Shown here piece by piece: positions 55,049-63,358 of a stretch of 64,000 nucleotides of DNA (position 1 is its first letter; every line of letters starts with the position of its first letter). Below the pieces are notes generated by a model. That model saw nothing but the letters and a program-made list of their open reading frames with translations. It was not told the origin of the DNA and did not search any database. A program made the position numbers and the translations under genes. The stretch is from Blastocatellia bacterium (GTDB taxonomy: Bacteria > Acidobacteriota > Blastocatellia > Chloracidobacteriales > Chloracidobacteriaceae): positions 1 through 64,000 of the forward strand of contig JAIBAN010000028.1 in NCBI GenBank assembly GCA_019695185.1, read 5' to 3'.

Positions 55049-58000
55049 ATGTTCCAGACCTCCCGATGCCGGGCTTTGCTCTGCATGCTTGTCTTATTCT
55101 GTCTGTGGGGGATCCCCTCTCCTCTGCTGGCCGCACCTGGATCTTCGCTGAAAAGCACCCCTGTTCTTCCTTTGCAGAATGAATCGGTTCCGGTTTTGGG
55201 CCTGCACCAATCAGTTGACCGGGAAATGAATCCCGGCGAAACGCATTCCTACCTGATCCACCTGGAAGCAAATCAGTTTTGCCGGGTGACGGTGGAGCAA
55301 AAAGGAATCGATGTCGAGGTCCAGGTATATCGGCCCGATCAACAATTGGTTGCAAAGGTAAATGACCCTGGCGGGGCTTTGGCACCGGAAAATATCTACT
55401 GGATCACTGACACAGCGGGCACCTACCGGCTGGAGATCGTTTCGGACCGGGAGATGGGACTGCCGGGCCGCTATCAGGTTTTGATTCAGGACATCCATCC
55501 GGCAACGGAACTGAACCGAGTGCAGGTCAACGCCCAAAAAGCGTTTGACACCGCCCAGATGTTCCATGAAAAGAAAACTGCCGAGTCTTTCAAAAAAGCG
55601 ATTGAATCGTATCAGGAAACCATTCGCTGGGCCCGGCAGGCGCAAGACCAAAGGTTGGAAGTAACTGCCTTGAATGGAATGGGGCAGGCGTTCCATTCAT
55701 TAAATGATTTCCCCCAGGCATTATCTGCCTATCAACAGGTGCTGCCCTTACGCCGCTTGCTGCAGGATCCTTCCGGAGAGGTTGCAACTTTAATCAACAT
55801 CGGAGCGGTTTATAACTTACAGGCAATTCCTCAAACGGCCCTGGGGTATCTCAACCAGGCGCTTGGGTTGGCGCAGGAGCATAACTTGCGCCAACGCCAG
55901 GGGCAAATTCTGATGAATATGGGAACCTCCTATAATCTTTTGGGGAAAAACCAGAGGGCGGTGGAACTCTATCGGCAAGCGCTGGATTTCCATCGGGAAT
56001 TCCACAACCGCAGCTCCGAAGCGAGCACGTTGGACAGTTTGGGGGTTGCATACAAAGCACTGGGCGAATTCCAGTCGGCGGTGGAATGCTACCAGCAAGC
56101 TTTGACTTTAGCCCAGGCCCTGAATGACAAACGCAAACAAGCTGCGACGCTGAATAATTTGGGAATGGTGTATAGTTCACTGAATGATTTCCGGAAAGCC
56201 TTGGAATATTTGAGCCGGGCGTTGCCTCTCATGGCTGAGACTGGAAACCGGGTGGGTGAAGCTGTGGTGTTGGCGAATCTGGGAATAGCTTATTTCGGAT
56301 TGAATGACAGCCAGCAGGCTTTGCGTCACTTGCACCGGGGGCTGGCGATCCTTGAGGCTGTGGGGAGCCAGAATCGGCAGGGCTTGCCGCTTCTTTCGCT
56401 GGGGCGGGTCTATCATGATTTGGGAAAACTTGACTTGGCACAGGAGTATTTCGAAAAAGCCCTGCAAAGTGTCCGGCAGGCGGGCGATCAGGTGAAAGAA
56501 GCCACTGTGTTAAGCAATCTGGGGTTTCTCTATCAGGCCTTGAACAAATCGGAACAGGCTGAGGAGTATTTCCAAAGTGCGTTGGTTTTACAGCAGACTT
56601 TAGGCAATGTCGGAGCCGAAGCGGTTGCACGATTTGACTTGGCACAATTCAGACGGGCCCAGGGAAACCTGCCGGAGGCCCTGGCTTTGATGGAAATGGG
56701 ACTCCGGCAGGTTGAAAGATTTCAGGTGAATCTGGAGCAACAAGACCTTCGCGTTTCCTATTTCGGCTCAACCCAGTGCCGGTTTGATGCATTCATTCAG
56801 TTACTGATGGAGTTGCACCGGCAGAATCCAAATCTTGGGTACGACCGGCGGGCACTCCAGGTCAGCGAACAAGGACGGGCGCGGTTGCTGCTAGAGAAGC
56901 TCCAGGTGGCACACACCAAAATCCACCGCTGGGCAGCACCCGAACTCTTGGAACAGGAGCAGGTGCTGCAACAGGAGTTCAATGCCAAAACGGAGGCTTT
57001 GACCCGGCTCAACAGCCAAAAACACACCCCGGAGCAGAAACAGAACCTGGAGCGGAAAATTGCGAGCTTACAAACCGAATTGCAACAGCTTGAGGTTCGT
57101 ATTCAAAAAGAAAGCCCGCATTATGCCGCGCTAAAGTATCCGAAAATGTACACCCTGGCTGAAATTCAACAGAAAGCCCTCGATGCGGATACCATCCTGT
57201 TGGAGTATGCGTTGGGGAACAAGGAAAGCTATCTGTGGGTGGTTACCCCAACCGGAATGAGCAGCCATGTTCTGCCAGGACGGGCGAAAATTGAGGAGGC
57301 TGCCCTCAGGGTTTATCAATTGATAACTGCCCGTGAACAACGGCCTTTTGAATCGAATCCGGAAGTGGCAACCCGCAGCCGGCAGGCGGATATTGAATTT
57401 CCCAGGGCGGCAGCAGAGTTGAGTCAGATGCTGTTGGGGCCGGTGGCCGGCCAGTTAGGGGGAAAACGGCTGTTGATTGTAGGTGACGGTGTTTTGCAGT
57501 ATCTGCCATTTGCCGCGTTACCTGAACCGTCAGGCTCTGGGGGCAGGGTTCAAAGTTCAGGGCAGGTGCCCCAAAAATCCAAAGCTGGCTTGCCTCCCAA
57601 GACTCCCAAGGTTGATTCAGCTCTCAACTCTCAGCTCTCAGCCCTAAATCCTTTAGTTGTGACTCATGAAATTGTCATGTTGCCTTCGGCTTCCACGTTG
57701 TTGGTGCAAAGAGAAGCGCCGGAACAGCGGCTTCAGGGAGCCCAATCCATTGCGATTTTTGCCAACCCTGTTTTTTCAGCCACGGACAAACGGGTGCAAG
57801 GCAGGTTGGAAGGGACGGACACAGCCTCCACTCCGTCTGACGTAGGCTTAGGCTCGGACCGCAGCCTGGACTGGGCGGCAAACCTGGATTCGGTTCCTGA
57901 AACCGAATCCATTGCCCGTGACATTTTAGCGCTGGCTCCGGTTGGAGAAAAGAAACTGGCAGTTGGATTTGATGCCAATTTGCAGACTGCAACTGCTCCT

Positions 58001-58510
58001 GAATTGAATCAGTACCGCATCATTCATTTTGCCACTCATGGTTATTTGAATACGGATCCGGAGTTGTCAGGGGTGGTTTTGTCATTGGTGGACCGGATGG
58101 GAAACCCGCAGCCAGGGGTTCTGACAGCCAATCATGTGTATAACCTCAACCTGGCGGCAGACCTTGTGGTTCTGAGCGCCTGTCAAACCGGGCTGGCTCT
58201 CGATTTCAAAGAAAACCAGGACCCGGTCAAGCGGACCCAGGTTTTGCAGCAAGTGAAAGGGCAGGGGCTGACCGGACTGGCACGTGGATTTATGTATGCC
58301 GGGGCGGAACGACTGGCCGTCAGTTTGTGGAACATCCGGGTGAAAGGCACGCGGGAACTGATGAACCGCTTTTATGCCGGAATGTTCGGACCGCAAAAAC
58401 TGTCCCCCGCTGCCGCCTTGCGGGCGGCGCAAGTGGCGATGTGGAAAGAATCCAAATGGAATGCCCCTTATTACTGGGCCGGGTTTGTGCTGATTGGGGA
58501 ATACCGCTAA
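55049..58510 (+). CDS. Secreted TPR-CHAT (caspase-like) protein
   Basis: 1153 aa. A signal peptide (about 1-29, ending LLAAP) is followed by a beta-rich prepeptidase-like domain (about 50-150: MNPGETHSYLIHLEANQFCR), about nine TPRs (about 170-560), a coiled coil (about 640-690) and a C-terminal CHAT domain (about 720-1153). The CHAT His (IIHFATHGYL) and Cys (VVLSACQTG) of the caspase-like dyad are both present, so it may be an active protease. About 40 residues (near 829-868) between LPFAALPEP and LVVTHEIVMLPSAST are encoded by intergenic-type repeat DNA. ATG 55049 starts the signal peptide. Confidence 0.9.
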   Translation: MFQTSRCRALLCMLVLFCLWGIPSPLLAAPGSSLKSTPVLPLQNESVPVLGLHQSVDREMNPGETHSYLIHLEANQFCRVTVEQKGIDVEVQVYRPDQQLVAKVNDPGGALAPENIYWITDTAGTYRLEIVSDREMGLPGRYQVLIQDIHPATELNRVQVNAQKAFDTAQMFHEKKTAESFKKAIESYQETIRWARQAQDQRLEVTALNGMGQAFHSLNDFPQALSAYQQVLPLRRLLQDPSGEVATLINIGAVYNLQAIPQTALGYLNQALGLAQEHNLRQRQGQILMNMGTSYNLLGKNQRAVELYRQALDFHREFHNRSSEASTLDSLGVAYKALGEFQSAVECYQQALTLAQALNDKRKQAATLNNLGMVYSSLNDFRKALEYLSRALPLMAETGNRVGEAVVLANLGIAYFGLNDSQQALRHLHRGLAILEAVGSQNRQGLPLLSLGRVYHDLGKLDLAQEYFEKALQSVRQAGDQVKEATVLSNLGFLYQALNKSEQAEEYFQSALVLQQTLGNVGAEAVARFDLAQFRRAQGNLPEALALMEMGLRQVERFQVNLEQQDLRVSYFGSTQCRFDAFIQLLMELHRQNPNLGYDRRALQVSEQGRARLLLEKLQVAHTKIHRWAAPELLEQEQVLQQEFNAKTEALTRLNSQKHTPEQKQNLERKIASLQTELQQLEVRIQKESPHYAALKYPKMYTLAEIQQKALDADTILLEYALGNKESYLWVVTPTGMSSHVLPGRAKIEEAALRVYQLITAREQRPFESNPEVATRSRQADIEFPRAAAELSQMLLGPVAGQLGGKRLLIVGDGVLQYLPFAALPEPSGSGGRVQSSGQVPQKSKAGLPPKTPKVDSALNSQLSALNPLVVTHEIVMLPSASTLLVQREAPEQRLQGAQSIAIFANPVFSATDKRVQGRLEGTDTASTPSDVGLGSDRSLDWAANLDSVPETESIARDILALAPVGEKKLAVGFDANLQTATAPELNQYRIIHFATHGYLNTDPELSGVVLSLVDRMGNPQPGVLTANHVYNLNLAADLVVLSACQTGLALDFKENQDPVKRTQVLQQVKGQGLTGLARGFMYAGAERLAVSLWNIRVKGTRELMNRFYAGMFGPQKLSPAAALRAAQVAMWKESKWNAPYYWAGFVLIGEYR
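57540..57655. repeat. Repeat tract inside the CHAT coding sequence
   Basis: Contains GGGTTCAAAGTTCAGGG, TCCCAAGACTCCCAAG and CTCTCAACTCTCAGCTCTCA units, the same motif classes as the intergenic arrays. The reading frame is kept. The encoded segment is rich in Ser, Gly, Pro and Gln and interrupts an otherwise well-matched CHAT domain. Confidence 0.6.
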
Positions 58511-58625
58511 GTCAGGACTGAGGGCTGGACTGAGGCTTGAGTTAAAAAGTGTCAGCCGAGTCAATAATTCGAATTTGCTTCACAAGGCATTACTCAGGGA
58601 TGGGGCAGAAAAAAGGATACCGATT

Positions 58626-58715
58626 TCGGGCTTCGGGTTTGAAAGACTGCGGATGTCACCCTGAAATATGTCAAATTTTGTGCCGCCTTCCACAATTTTC
58701 GAACCCGAAGCCCGA
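58626..58715. terminator. Inverted repeat between convergent genes
   Basis: TCGGGCTTCGGGTTTGAA (58626-58643) pairs with TTCGAACCCGAAGCCCGA (58698-58715) with one mismatch. It lies in the 252-bp gap between the CHAT gene and the convergent membrane-protein gene. Single CAGGACTGAGG and CCTCAGT units flank it. Confidence 0.6.
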
Positions 58716-58762
58716 TGGTTGTATATCTTTTTCCGACTCCCTCAATCCTCGGTCCTCAGTTC

Positions 58763-61054
58763 TCAATTTTGATTTGGTTCGGGTGGAGTCTTGGCTTTTT
58801 TCTCATCTGCGAGCGTGGTTGCCAGCCGACGGGCAATTTCCGCTGGAGTTTCATTCGTTGAAACCCGCTTTCGAGCTAACAGTTCACCTTTGGAATTGAT
58901 AAGCTGGAAGACCCAGAACCGGTTTCCGTCGTGATTCTCCACCAGCCATTTGAGCAGGGCATCAGCCTGATTTTTTTCCGTCACAATGGTGAAATCGTAC
59001 TGGGCCAATGCTTCAGCCAGAGCCGGAGCCAACTCCTCATCCTGACTGGTTGGATTTGCCGGAAGTGCAATCACGATGGCTTCAACCTGGCTGAGGTCGG
59101 CGACACTATTCGTTCCAGGAGACAACATTTGGTCGTCCTCCGGGGTGACCGCAGTCATCACTGGAGCCGACTTTTTCGGTACCGGTTGTTTGGCAACCGC
59201 TTCTTCTTTGGGCAAGGGGACAGTTGGCGCGGGCTTTGGTTCGGCAATCGGAACAGATTTTTGGTTCGGAACTGGTGGCACACCCTCTTTTTTCACCACC
59301 GGATTGGCCGGAGTTAGCCGGGTCTGGAATGTGTGAAAAGCCAACCAGCCACACATCATCAACACCAGTGCGGTAACCCCGACCGGAACCAGCAGGCTGG
59401 GCTGGGGAAGGTGAAAAGAAACCTGTCGGACCGCCTGCCGCGTCCGTTGCCACAGGCTTGAGGGGTGATAGCTGAGGGTCACCGTCAAAGGAGAGGTTTC
59501 CGGCTCGGTTTCCGGCTCATCAAATTGAAACTGGATGGCCGCACCTTCCTCAAGTTGAACTGAATATGAGGCGTTGCCCCACAGCCGTTCGGACCAGGAA
59601 CGGATTTTTTGCCGGAAGGCCGGCACACAGGAGGCAATCGGAATCAATCCTTCCGGCGTCACGGCCACCACTTTGATGAGTTTAGTTTGGGCTGGAACCG
59701 TGAAAGAGAGAGTCCCGGTCCGGGCAGGACGGATTTCCCCTGTTTTTTGCCCATCAGCAAAAACCAGCCAGGTGGTTTGGGCTCCAACATCTGAACCCGG
59801 ACGGTCGGCCCGTGCCACAAAGGCAATGGCCAATTCCTGAAAATCGGTTCCGGACTTCAACACTGGGCGGTGGTTGGATGGGTGAGACATAGGAGGGCGT
59901 CCTTGTGATTTCGGAATGTGAAAGCGGGGAACCGATAAATCAGCCAGCTCCTCCGCCGACTCGGTTCCTTCCGCCCGTTTGCGCGGACCTGTAGCCCTGG
60001 CCAGCCCGCCGTAGCAATCCGGGCAAATGACCAGATGGGCGCAACTCATTTCCTTTTGGTCCGGATTGTTGAGTTGTTCCAGCCAGTCATAGAGCCGTTC
60101 GGCATAGCGGTGTCCGGTGGTTCCTGCTGCTCCGGTCAGGCACCCGGTGGCCCAGGGAGTCAGGCGGCGGAGCCAGTTTTGCACTACTCGCTCCAGGAGC
60201 GGTTGCTCCGGTGCCGGAGCAGGCGGAGAAAGTGTTTCAGACTTGGGTTCCGGTACCAGAAATGCTCCAAATCGTTCTTTGATGCGGTTCTGGAATTTGG
60301 CTTTGAGGGTATAGAAATATTGCCCTCCCAGCGCGTTGGGGCTGAGGAGGCTGCATAGTTCCGTCACAAAACTCAGTGGGTAGTCATAAATCAAATGACT
60401 CACGACCAGCGCGACTTGCGAGGCGTTGCCTTCGACTGCATCCTGAATCAGGAGTTCGATATAACGTGCCGCCAAGTCCGATTCTGTCAAGGGGAGTCTG
60501 TGCAGATTGGCACTCAATTTGGCTAAGTGTGGGTCACAGGAAATTTCACTGCACTCAAGTTCCCGTTTCAATTTGCTTTCTGTAATCGGCTGACTGGGTT
60601 GCCAGTGGGCCTGTATTTCCGCATCGCAGGTGTGCAGCCAGTGCAGCAGATAGTCGTTTTCCTGAAACCGCTCCCATTTTTGGGCCTCGCACCAAATCAG
60701 ATATTGAAAAAGCTGGGCCCGGTTGGGCAGCACTTTGGTCGCTTTACCAGCCTGATAGGAGCGGCGGTAATGCTCCTTTTTCTGGGCCAGCCGTTTGACT
60801 TGAATCGCTGCGTCGAGTGTGATTTGAAACGCAATTTCCTCATCCGGCACCAGCGCGGCAGCCAATTCCAGCGCCTGCGGGGCAAAGCCGAGCAACTCGC
60901 GGTCAATTTCTCCAACGCGGGCCAGCATGGAGAGGGTCGAAGCCAGAACGCCTTCAAGCCTTTGGCGGTCAAACCGTTCACCTGAAGTATTTTGAGGGGC
61001 AGAAGTGGGATGGATTTCAAACATACGGTGTTCTTTGATTGCAAAACTGGACAT
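58763..61054 (-). CDS. Large single-span membrane protein of unknown function
   Basis: 763 aa. The N-terminal half (about 1-300) is helical and soluble. Around residues 325-345 is a Cys/His cluster (SCAHLVICPDCYGGLAR) resembling an anti-sigma zinc finger. About 395-520 is a beta-rich segment (TTWLVFADGQKTGEIRPA). One transmembrane helix follows near 565-585 (VTALVLMMCGWLAFHTF), then a Pro/Lys-rich linker and a C-terminal domain (about 660-763) with YDFTIVTEKNQADALLKWLV. I do not recognise the family. It is convergent with the CHAT gene. Its start faces the shared inverted repeat upstream of the 61365 gene, so it may respond to the same regulator. Confidence 0.75.
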   Translation of the reverse strand: MSSFAIKEHRMFEIHPTSAPQNTSGERFDRQRLEGVLASTLSMLARVGEIDRELLGFAPQALELAAALVPDEEIAFQITLDAAIQVKRLAQKKEHYRRSYQAGKATKVLPNRAQLFQYLIWCEAQKWERFQENDYLLHWLHTCDAEIQAHWQPSQPITESKLKRELECSEISCDPHLAKLSANLHRLPLTESDLAARYIELLIQDAVEGNASQVALVVSHLIYDYPLSFVTELCSLLSPNALGGQYFYTLKAKFQNRIKERFGAFLVPEPKSETLSPPAPAPEQPLLERVVQNWLRRLTPWATGCLTGAAGTTGHRYAERLYDWLEQLNNPDQKEMSCAHLVICPDCYGGLARATGPRKRAEGTESAEELADLSVPRFHIPKSQGRPPMSHPSNHRPVLKSGTDFQELAIAFVARADRPGSDVGAQTTWLVFADGQKTGEIRPARTGTLSFTVPAQTKLIKVVAVTPEGLIPIASCVPAFRQKIRSWSERLWGNASYSVQLEEGAAIQFQFDEPETEPETSPLTVTLSYHPSSLWQRTRQAVRQVSFHLPQPSLLVPVGVTALVLMMCGWLAFHTFQTRLTPANPVVKKEGVPPVPNQKSVPIAEPKPAPTVPLPKEEAVAKQPVPKKSAPVMTAVTPEDDQMLSPGTNSVADLSQVEAIVIALPANPTSQDEELAPALAEALAQYDFTIVTEKNQADALLKWLVENHDGNRFWVFQLINSKGELLARKRVSTNETPAEIARRLATTLADEKKAKTPPEPNQN

Positions 61055-61364
61055 TCCAGGCGGCCTCTCTGGATACCTTCAAGGGTACAGCTTCTTATAT
61101 TTTTCGGGCATTTCACTTTTCAGTGAAATTTTTTGTCGAAAAGTGAATCAGTCTGGGAGTGTGGTGAGGGTATGCTCCAACTCGCTGCGGAAAGATCGTT
61201 GCGAGCCATTGTCTGGACATCGCTACGTATTGGCTGCCGTTTTAGGATGTTAGGTTCGCAACGATTTTTTCCACCCTTTCTCCAATCTCCCTTTTCAACT
61301 TGTCCAACGCCCGCCGTTTGTGATTCCGGGCATTTTTTCCCTTGCACAGGAAGTAAAGCTCCCT
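61055..61364. other. 310-bp divergent regulatory gap
   Basis: Holds the first copy of the shared inverted repeat (61112-61147) and its -10-like box. From 61177 to 61364 no repeat or gene is apparent; this would be a 5' leader of about 180 bases for the secreted-protein gene. Confidence 0.6.
61112..61176 (+). promoter_or_regulatory. Shared operator/promoter, copy 1
   Basis: TTCACTTTTC (61112-61121) and GAAAAGTGAA (61138-61147) form a 10-bp inverted repeat with a 16-bp spacer. After 23 more bases comes TATGCT (61171-61176), a -10-like hexamer. The same layout precedes both precursor genes. Confidence 0.7.
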
Positions 61365-62282
61365 ATGAAAAGACCACGTTACAGATTTGTATTGATTTGG
61401 GTCATGGCAGTCGTGTTGAGTTTTTGCGGCATCCAGACCCGGCTGGCTGAGGCAAAACAGGTGCCGGTGCCGAATGCACAGACCCAAACCGGGAAAGAAA
61501 GACGGTTCAGCCGGATTGGATTTCCTCAGGAACCAGCGGAAGTTCTTTCGTTCAATGCTTCCGGTGACGTAATCCCGCTTTCAGGCAAGCCCTTTGCGGC
61601 TGGTGACGATTGGTTGCAGGGACTTTCCCTGCAACTCAAAAATACTTCCCGTCAAGCGATTCAATATGCGGAAATCGCCTTGTCCGTTCCGGGTTCACAA
61701 CCTGGTTTGGTCGCGCCGAACAGTCAGATGGCCCGCACCGTCCTGCTGACCTTTGGAAAGCTCAGTGCGGCGGATGACGTAGCTCCCGTGCCACCTTTGC
61801 TTTCCGGACAGTCTGCCACTCTCCACTTTACCCCTGATCAATATGCTTCTTTCCAACTGATGCTGGAAGAGTCCGGCTTGCATTCCCCAATTCACCATGC
61901 CCAGGTGAACGTACGGGGAATTCTCTTTACTGACAATACGGTTTGGATGGGTGGAAAAAGTTTTTATCCAGCCAGTGACGGCATCAGTTGGCTGGAAAAA
62001 GCGAGGAGCGGCGTTCCGCAACGGGAAGTGGCCAAAGCCGCTTATTCCGTTTCGCCGGGAAATGAATTTGCTCCGAGAGGTGCCTGTGGGGCCTACATCG
62101 GGGTGACACGGAGAACAAAGTGTACCGGAGCGCAATGCTCTCCACGCAATGTTTCCTATTTGGCACCTTTGATTGACCGGACCGTCTCGGGCTCTTATAC
62201 GACCAAGTTTGAATACACCGCCTGTTCCGGATGCACTGGTCAGATTTGGGAAATTTTGGATTTTTGCAGCCTGCCTGAATAA
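61365..62282 (+). CDS. Secreted protein co-regulated with the graspetide precursors
   Basis: 305 aa. A signal peptide (about 1-30, ending RLAEA) is followed by a beta-rich domain (about 60-220: LSLQLKNTSRQAIQYAEIAL, QSATLHFTPDQYASFQLML) and a C-terminal part of about 70 residues with seven Cys (GACGAY, RTKCTGAQC, TACSGCTG, DFC), probably forming disulfides outside the cell. I do not recognise the family. Its promoter region carries the inverted repeat also found before both RiPP precursor genes, and a terminator follows it, so it is a separate unit of the same regulon. It could be a target, partner or export helper of the peptides. ATG 61365 begins the signal peptide. Confidence 0.8.
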   Translation: MKRPRYRFVLIWVMAVVLSFCGIQTRLAEAKQVPVPNAQTQTGKERRFSRIGFPQEPAEVLSFNASGDVIPLSGKPFAAGDDWLQGLSLQLKNTSRQAIQYAEIALSVPGSQPGLVAPNSQMARTVLLTFGKLSAADDVAPVPPLLSGQSATLHFTPDQYASFQLMLEESGLHSPIHHAQVNVRGILFTDNTVWMGGKSFYPASDGISWLEKARSGVPQREVAKAAYSVSPGNEFAPRGACGAYIGVTRRTKCTGAQCSPRNVSYLAPLIDRTVSGSYTTKFEYTACSGCTGQIWEILDFCSLPE

Positions 62283-62317
62283 TGAGGGGCTGGAGTCGAA
62301 ATGTGAAAACCTAAGGT

Positions 62318-62359
62318 CCGGAGTGTCTACCTTGACGTGGCACTCCGGTCATTTTTTTT
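62318..62359 (+). terminator. Rho-independent terminator
   Basis: CCGGAGTG (62318-62325) pairs with CACTCCGG (62341-62348), followed by TCATTTTTTTT. It ends the secreted-protein transcript 36 bp past its stop codon. Confidence 0.85.
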
Positions 62360-62394
62360 CGCAGGAATCCCGGTTTGGTTGAATCAAAAAGGGG

Positions 62395-62459
62395 TTCACT
62401 TTTCCATAAAAGATCATTCTGAAAAGTGAATCGGTTTAACTGCCGGTTGCCGGTAAACT
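62395..62459 (+). promoter_or_regulatory. Shared operator/promoter, copy 2
   Basis: TTCACTTTTC (62395-62404), 16-bp spacer, GAAAAGTGAA (62421-62430), then 23 bp to TAAACT (62454-62459). It would start a transcript with a leader of about 90 bases for the first precursor gene. Confidence 0.7.
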
Positions 62460-62552
62460 GGCTTGCGTGACGGGAACTGTCCCGGAAAGAGGACTGGGAA
62501 CATGTCCTCAAAATTTTTACCAACCCTAACTTTTTAACAGGAGAAACCTTCA

Positions 62553-62711
62553 ATGTCAGAAGCACTGCAACCTTTTGGAATCGAATTTTTTGAAGAAGTC
62601 AAACCGGCTGAAGTCCGTGGCAGCTTTTTCACTCATGTCATCACCAAGGATACCGTCCCCACCGGGAATAAAACCGATAAAGTGGTGGATAGCGAAGAAG
62701 ATTTTCGATAA
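62553..62711 (+). CDS. Putative graspetide precursor peptide 1
   Basis: 52 aa, too short for routine calling. The leader carries PFGIEFFEE (residues 7-15), resembling the PFFARFLE helix by which microviridin-type ATP-grasp ligases bind their precursors. After R-G-S-F (22-25) comes a core-like tail with many possible linkage residues: Thr27, 31, 34, 37, 41, Lys32, 40, 43 and Ser47 as nucleophiles, and Asp33, 42, 46, Glu48, 49, Asp50 as acids. A strong AGGAG lies nine bases before the ATG. It is paralogous to the next small gene and is followed by an ATP-grasp ligase gene. The core matches no ring pattern I know (not TxKxPSD, not TTxxxxEE). Confidence 0.8.
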   Translation: MSEALQPFGIEFFEEVKPAEVRGSFFTHVITKDTVPTGNKTDKVVDSEEDFR

Positions 62712-62745
62712 TTGACCATCCTTTGTCGAAGTGGGTATCTGGCCT

Positions 62746-62821
62746 GAGCCTGGAGTTGTCCCAACCAGCGTGAGTGTTTGTCGCTCCCCTGGTTCAACAG
62801 CTCCAGGCTCACGCTGTTTTT
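62746..62821 (+). terminator. Terminator with competing upstream hairpin
   Basis: GAGCCTGGAG (62746-62755) pairs with CTCCAGGCTC (62801-62810). CAGCGTGAG (62766-62774) pairs with CTCACGCTG (62808-62816), directly followed by TTTTT. The two stems share 62808-62810, so only one can form fully, as in attenuators. Confidence 0.6.
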
Positions 62822-62868
62822 AGTAACACAGAGAGCAGCCGGGCAGGGTTGGGGGCGCTGGGGTGAAG

Positions 62869-62933
62869 TTTAATTTTCCACTGAATTTTCTTCTGAAAAG
62901 TGAACAGTGATTTTTCAGGACTGGGCTTATGAT
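62869..62933 (+). promoter_or_regulatory. Shared operator/promoter, copy 3
   Basis: TTTAATTTTC (62869-62878; eight of ten bases as in the other copies), 16-bp spacer, GAAAAGTGAA (62895-62904), then 23 bp to TATGAT (62928-62933). It is upstream of the second precursor gene. Confidence 0.65.
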
Positions 62934-63071
62934 CCGGCTCGTTCGAAGGAAACAGGCCCCAAACGGCTGAAATGAAAGTGCTCCCATTTTGTGACACCAC
63001 ATCAGTTGCTTTGGATTGGTCCTTGCACCCTTCACATTTTACAACCCTAACTTTTTTCAGGAGAAACACAG

Positions 63072-63236
63072 ATGTCAGTTGAACAAGTCAAACCCTTTGG
63101 AGTCGAGTTTTTGGAAAACGCTGAAGTCATCGAATTTCATGGCAGCGTCGTGCTCCGGACCCGGAAGATTACACGGGAAACCACCCAGGCTGGAGGCCAA
63201 ATCGATTTTGGTGAAAGTGATGTAATCACGGACTAG
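63072..63236 (+). CDS. Putative graspetide precursor peptide 2
   Basis: 54 aa. Leader motif PFGVEFLE (residues 8-15) matches precursor 1 and the microviridin-type ligase-binding helix. H-G-S-V (23-26) aligns with R-G-S-F. The tail offers Thr30, 34, 37, 38, 53, Lys32 and Ser49 against Glu36, Asp45, Glu48, Asp50, Asp54, so the two peptides share the leader but differ in core. AGGAG lies eight bases before the ATG. A hairpin with a short T-run follows, then the ligase gene 122 bp away. Gly41-Gly42 are present but have no counterpart in precursor 1. Confidence 0.8.
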   Translation: MSVEQVKPFGVEFLENAEVIEFHGSVVLRTRKITRETTQAGGQIDFGESDVITD

Positions 63237-63283
63237 GTGAAGGTACACGCCCATCATTTACTTGATGCCTTCTTCCTTACATT

Positions 63284-63337
63284 GGCAGCCGGACGGGACT
63301 GTTGTGGGTTGTTCAAACACCTGCCCGGCTGCATTTT
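63284..63337 (+). terminator. Hairpin before the ATP-grasp gene
   Basis: GCAGCCGG (63285-63292) pairs with CCGGCTGC (63325-63332), followed by ATTTTT. It may let only part of the transcripts continue into the ligase gene, giving more precursor than enzyme. Confidence 0.6.
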
Positions 63338-63358
63338 TAATGCTTTTTGCATATTCTT

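Larger units (their letters stand above)
62712..63071. other. 360-bp gap between the two precursor genes
   Basis: Holds competing hairpins (62746-62821), the third shared operator/promoter (62869-62933) and a leader duplicated from the first precursor gene (63041-63067 matches 62520-62547, including ACCCTAACTTTTT and CAGGAGAAAC). No further small gene with leader motif was seen. Confidence 0.7.

Noticed and set aside
63192-63197. Gly-Gly in precursor 2 as a C39 double-glycine cleavage site
   Set aside because: Precursor 1 has no such pair at the aligned place, and cutting there would remove most of the likely core.
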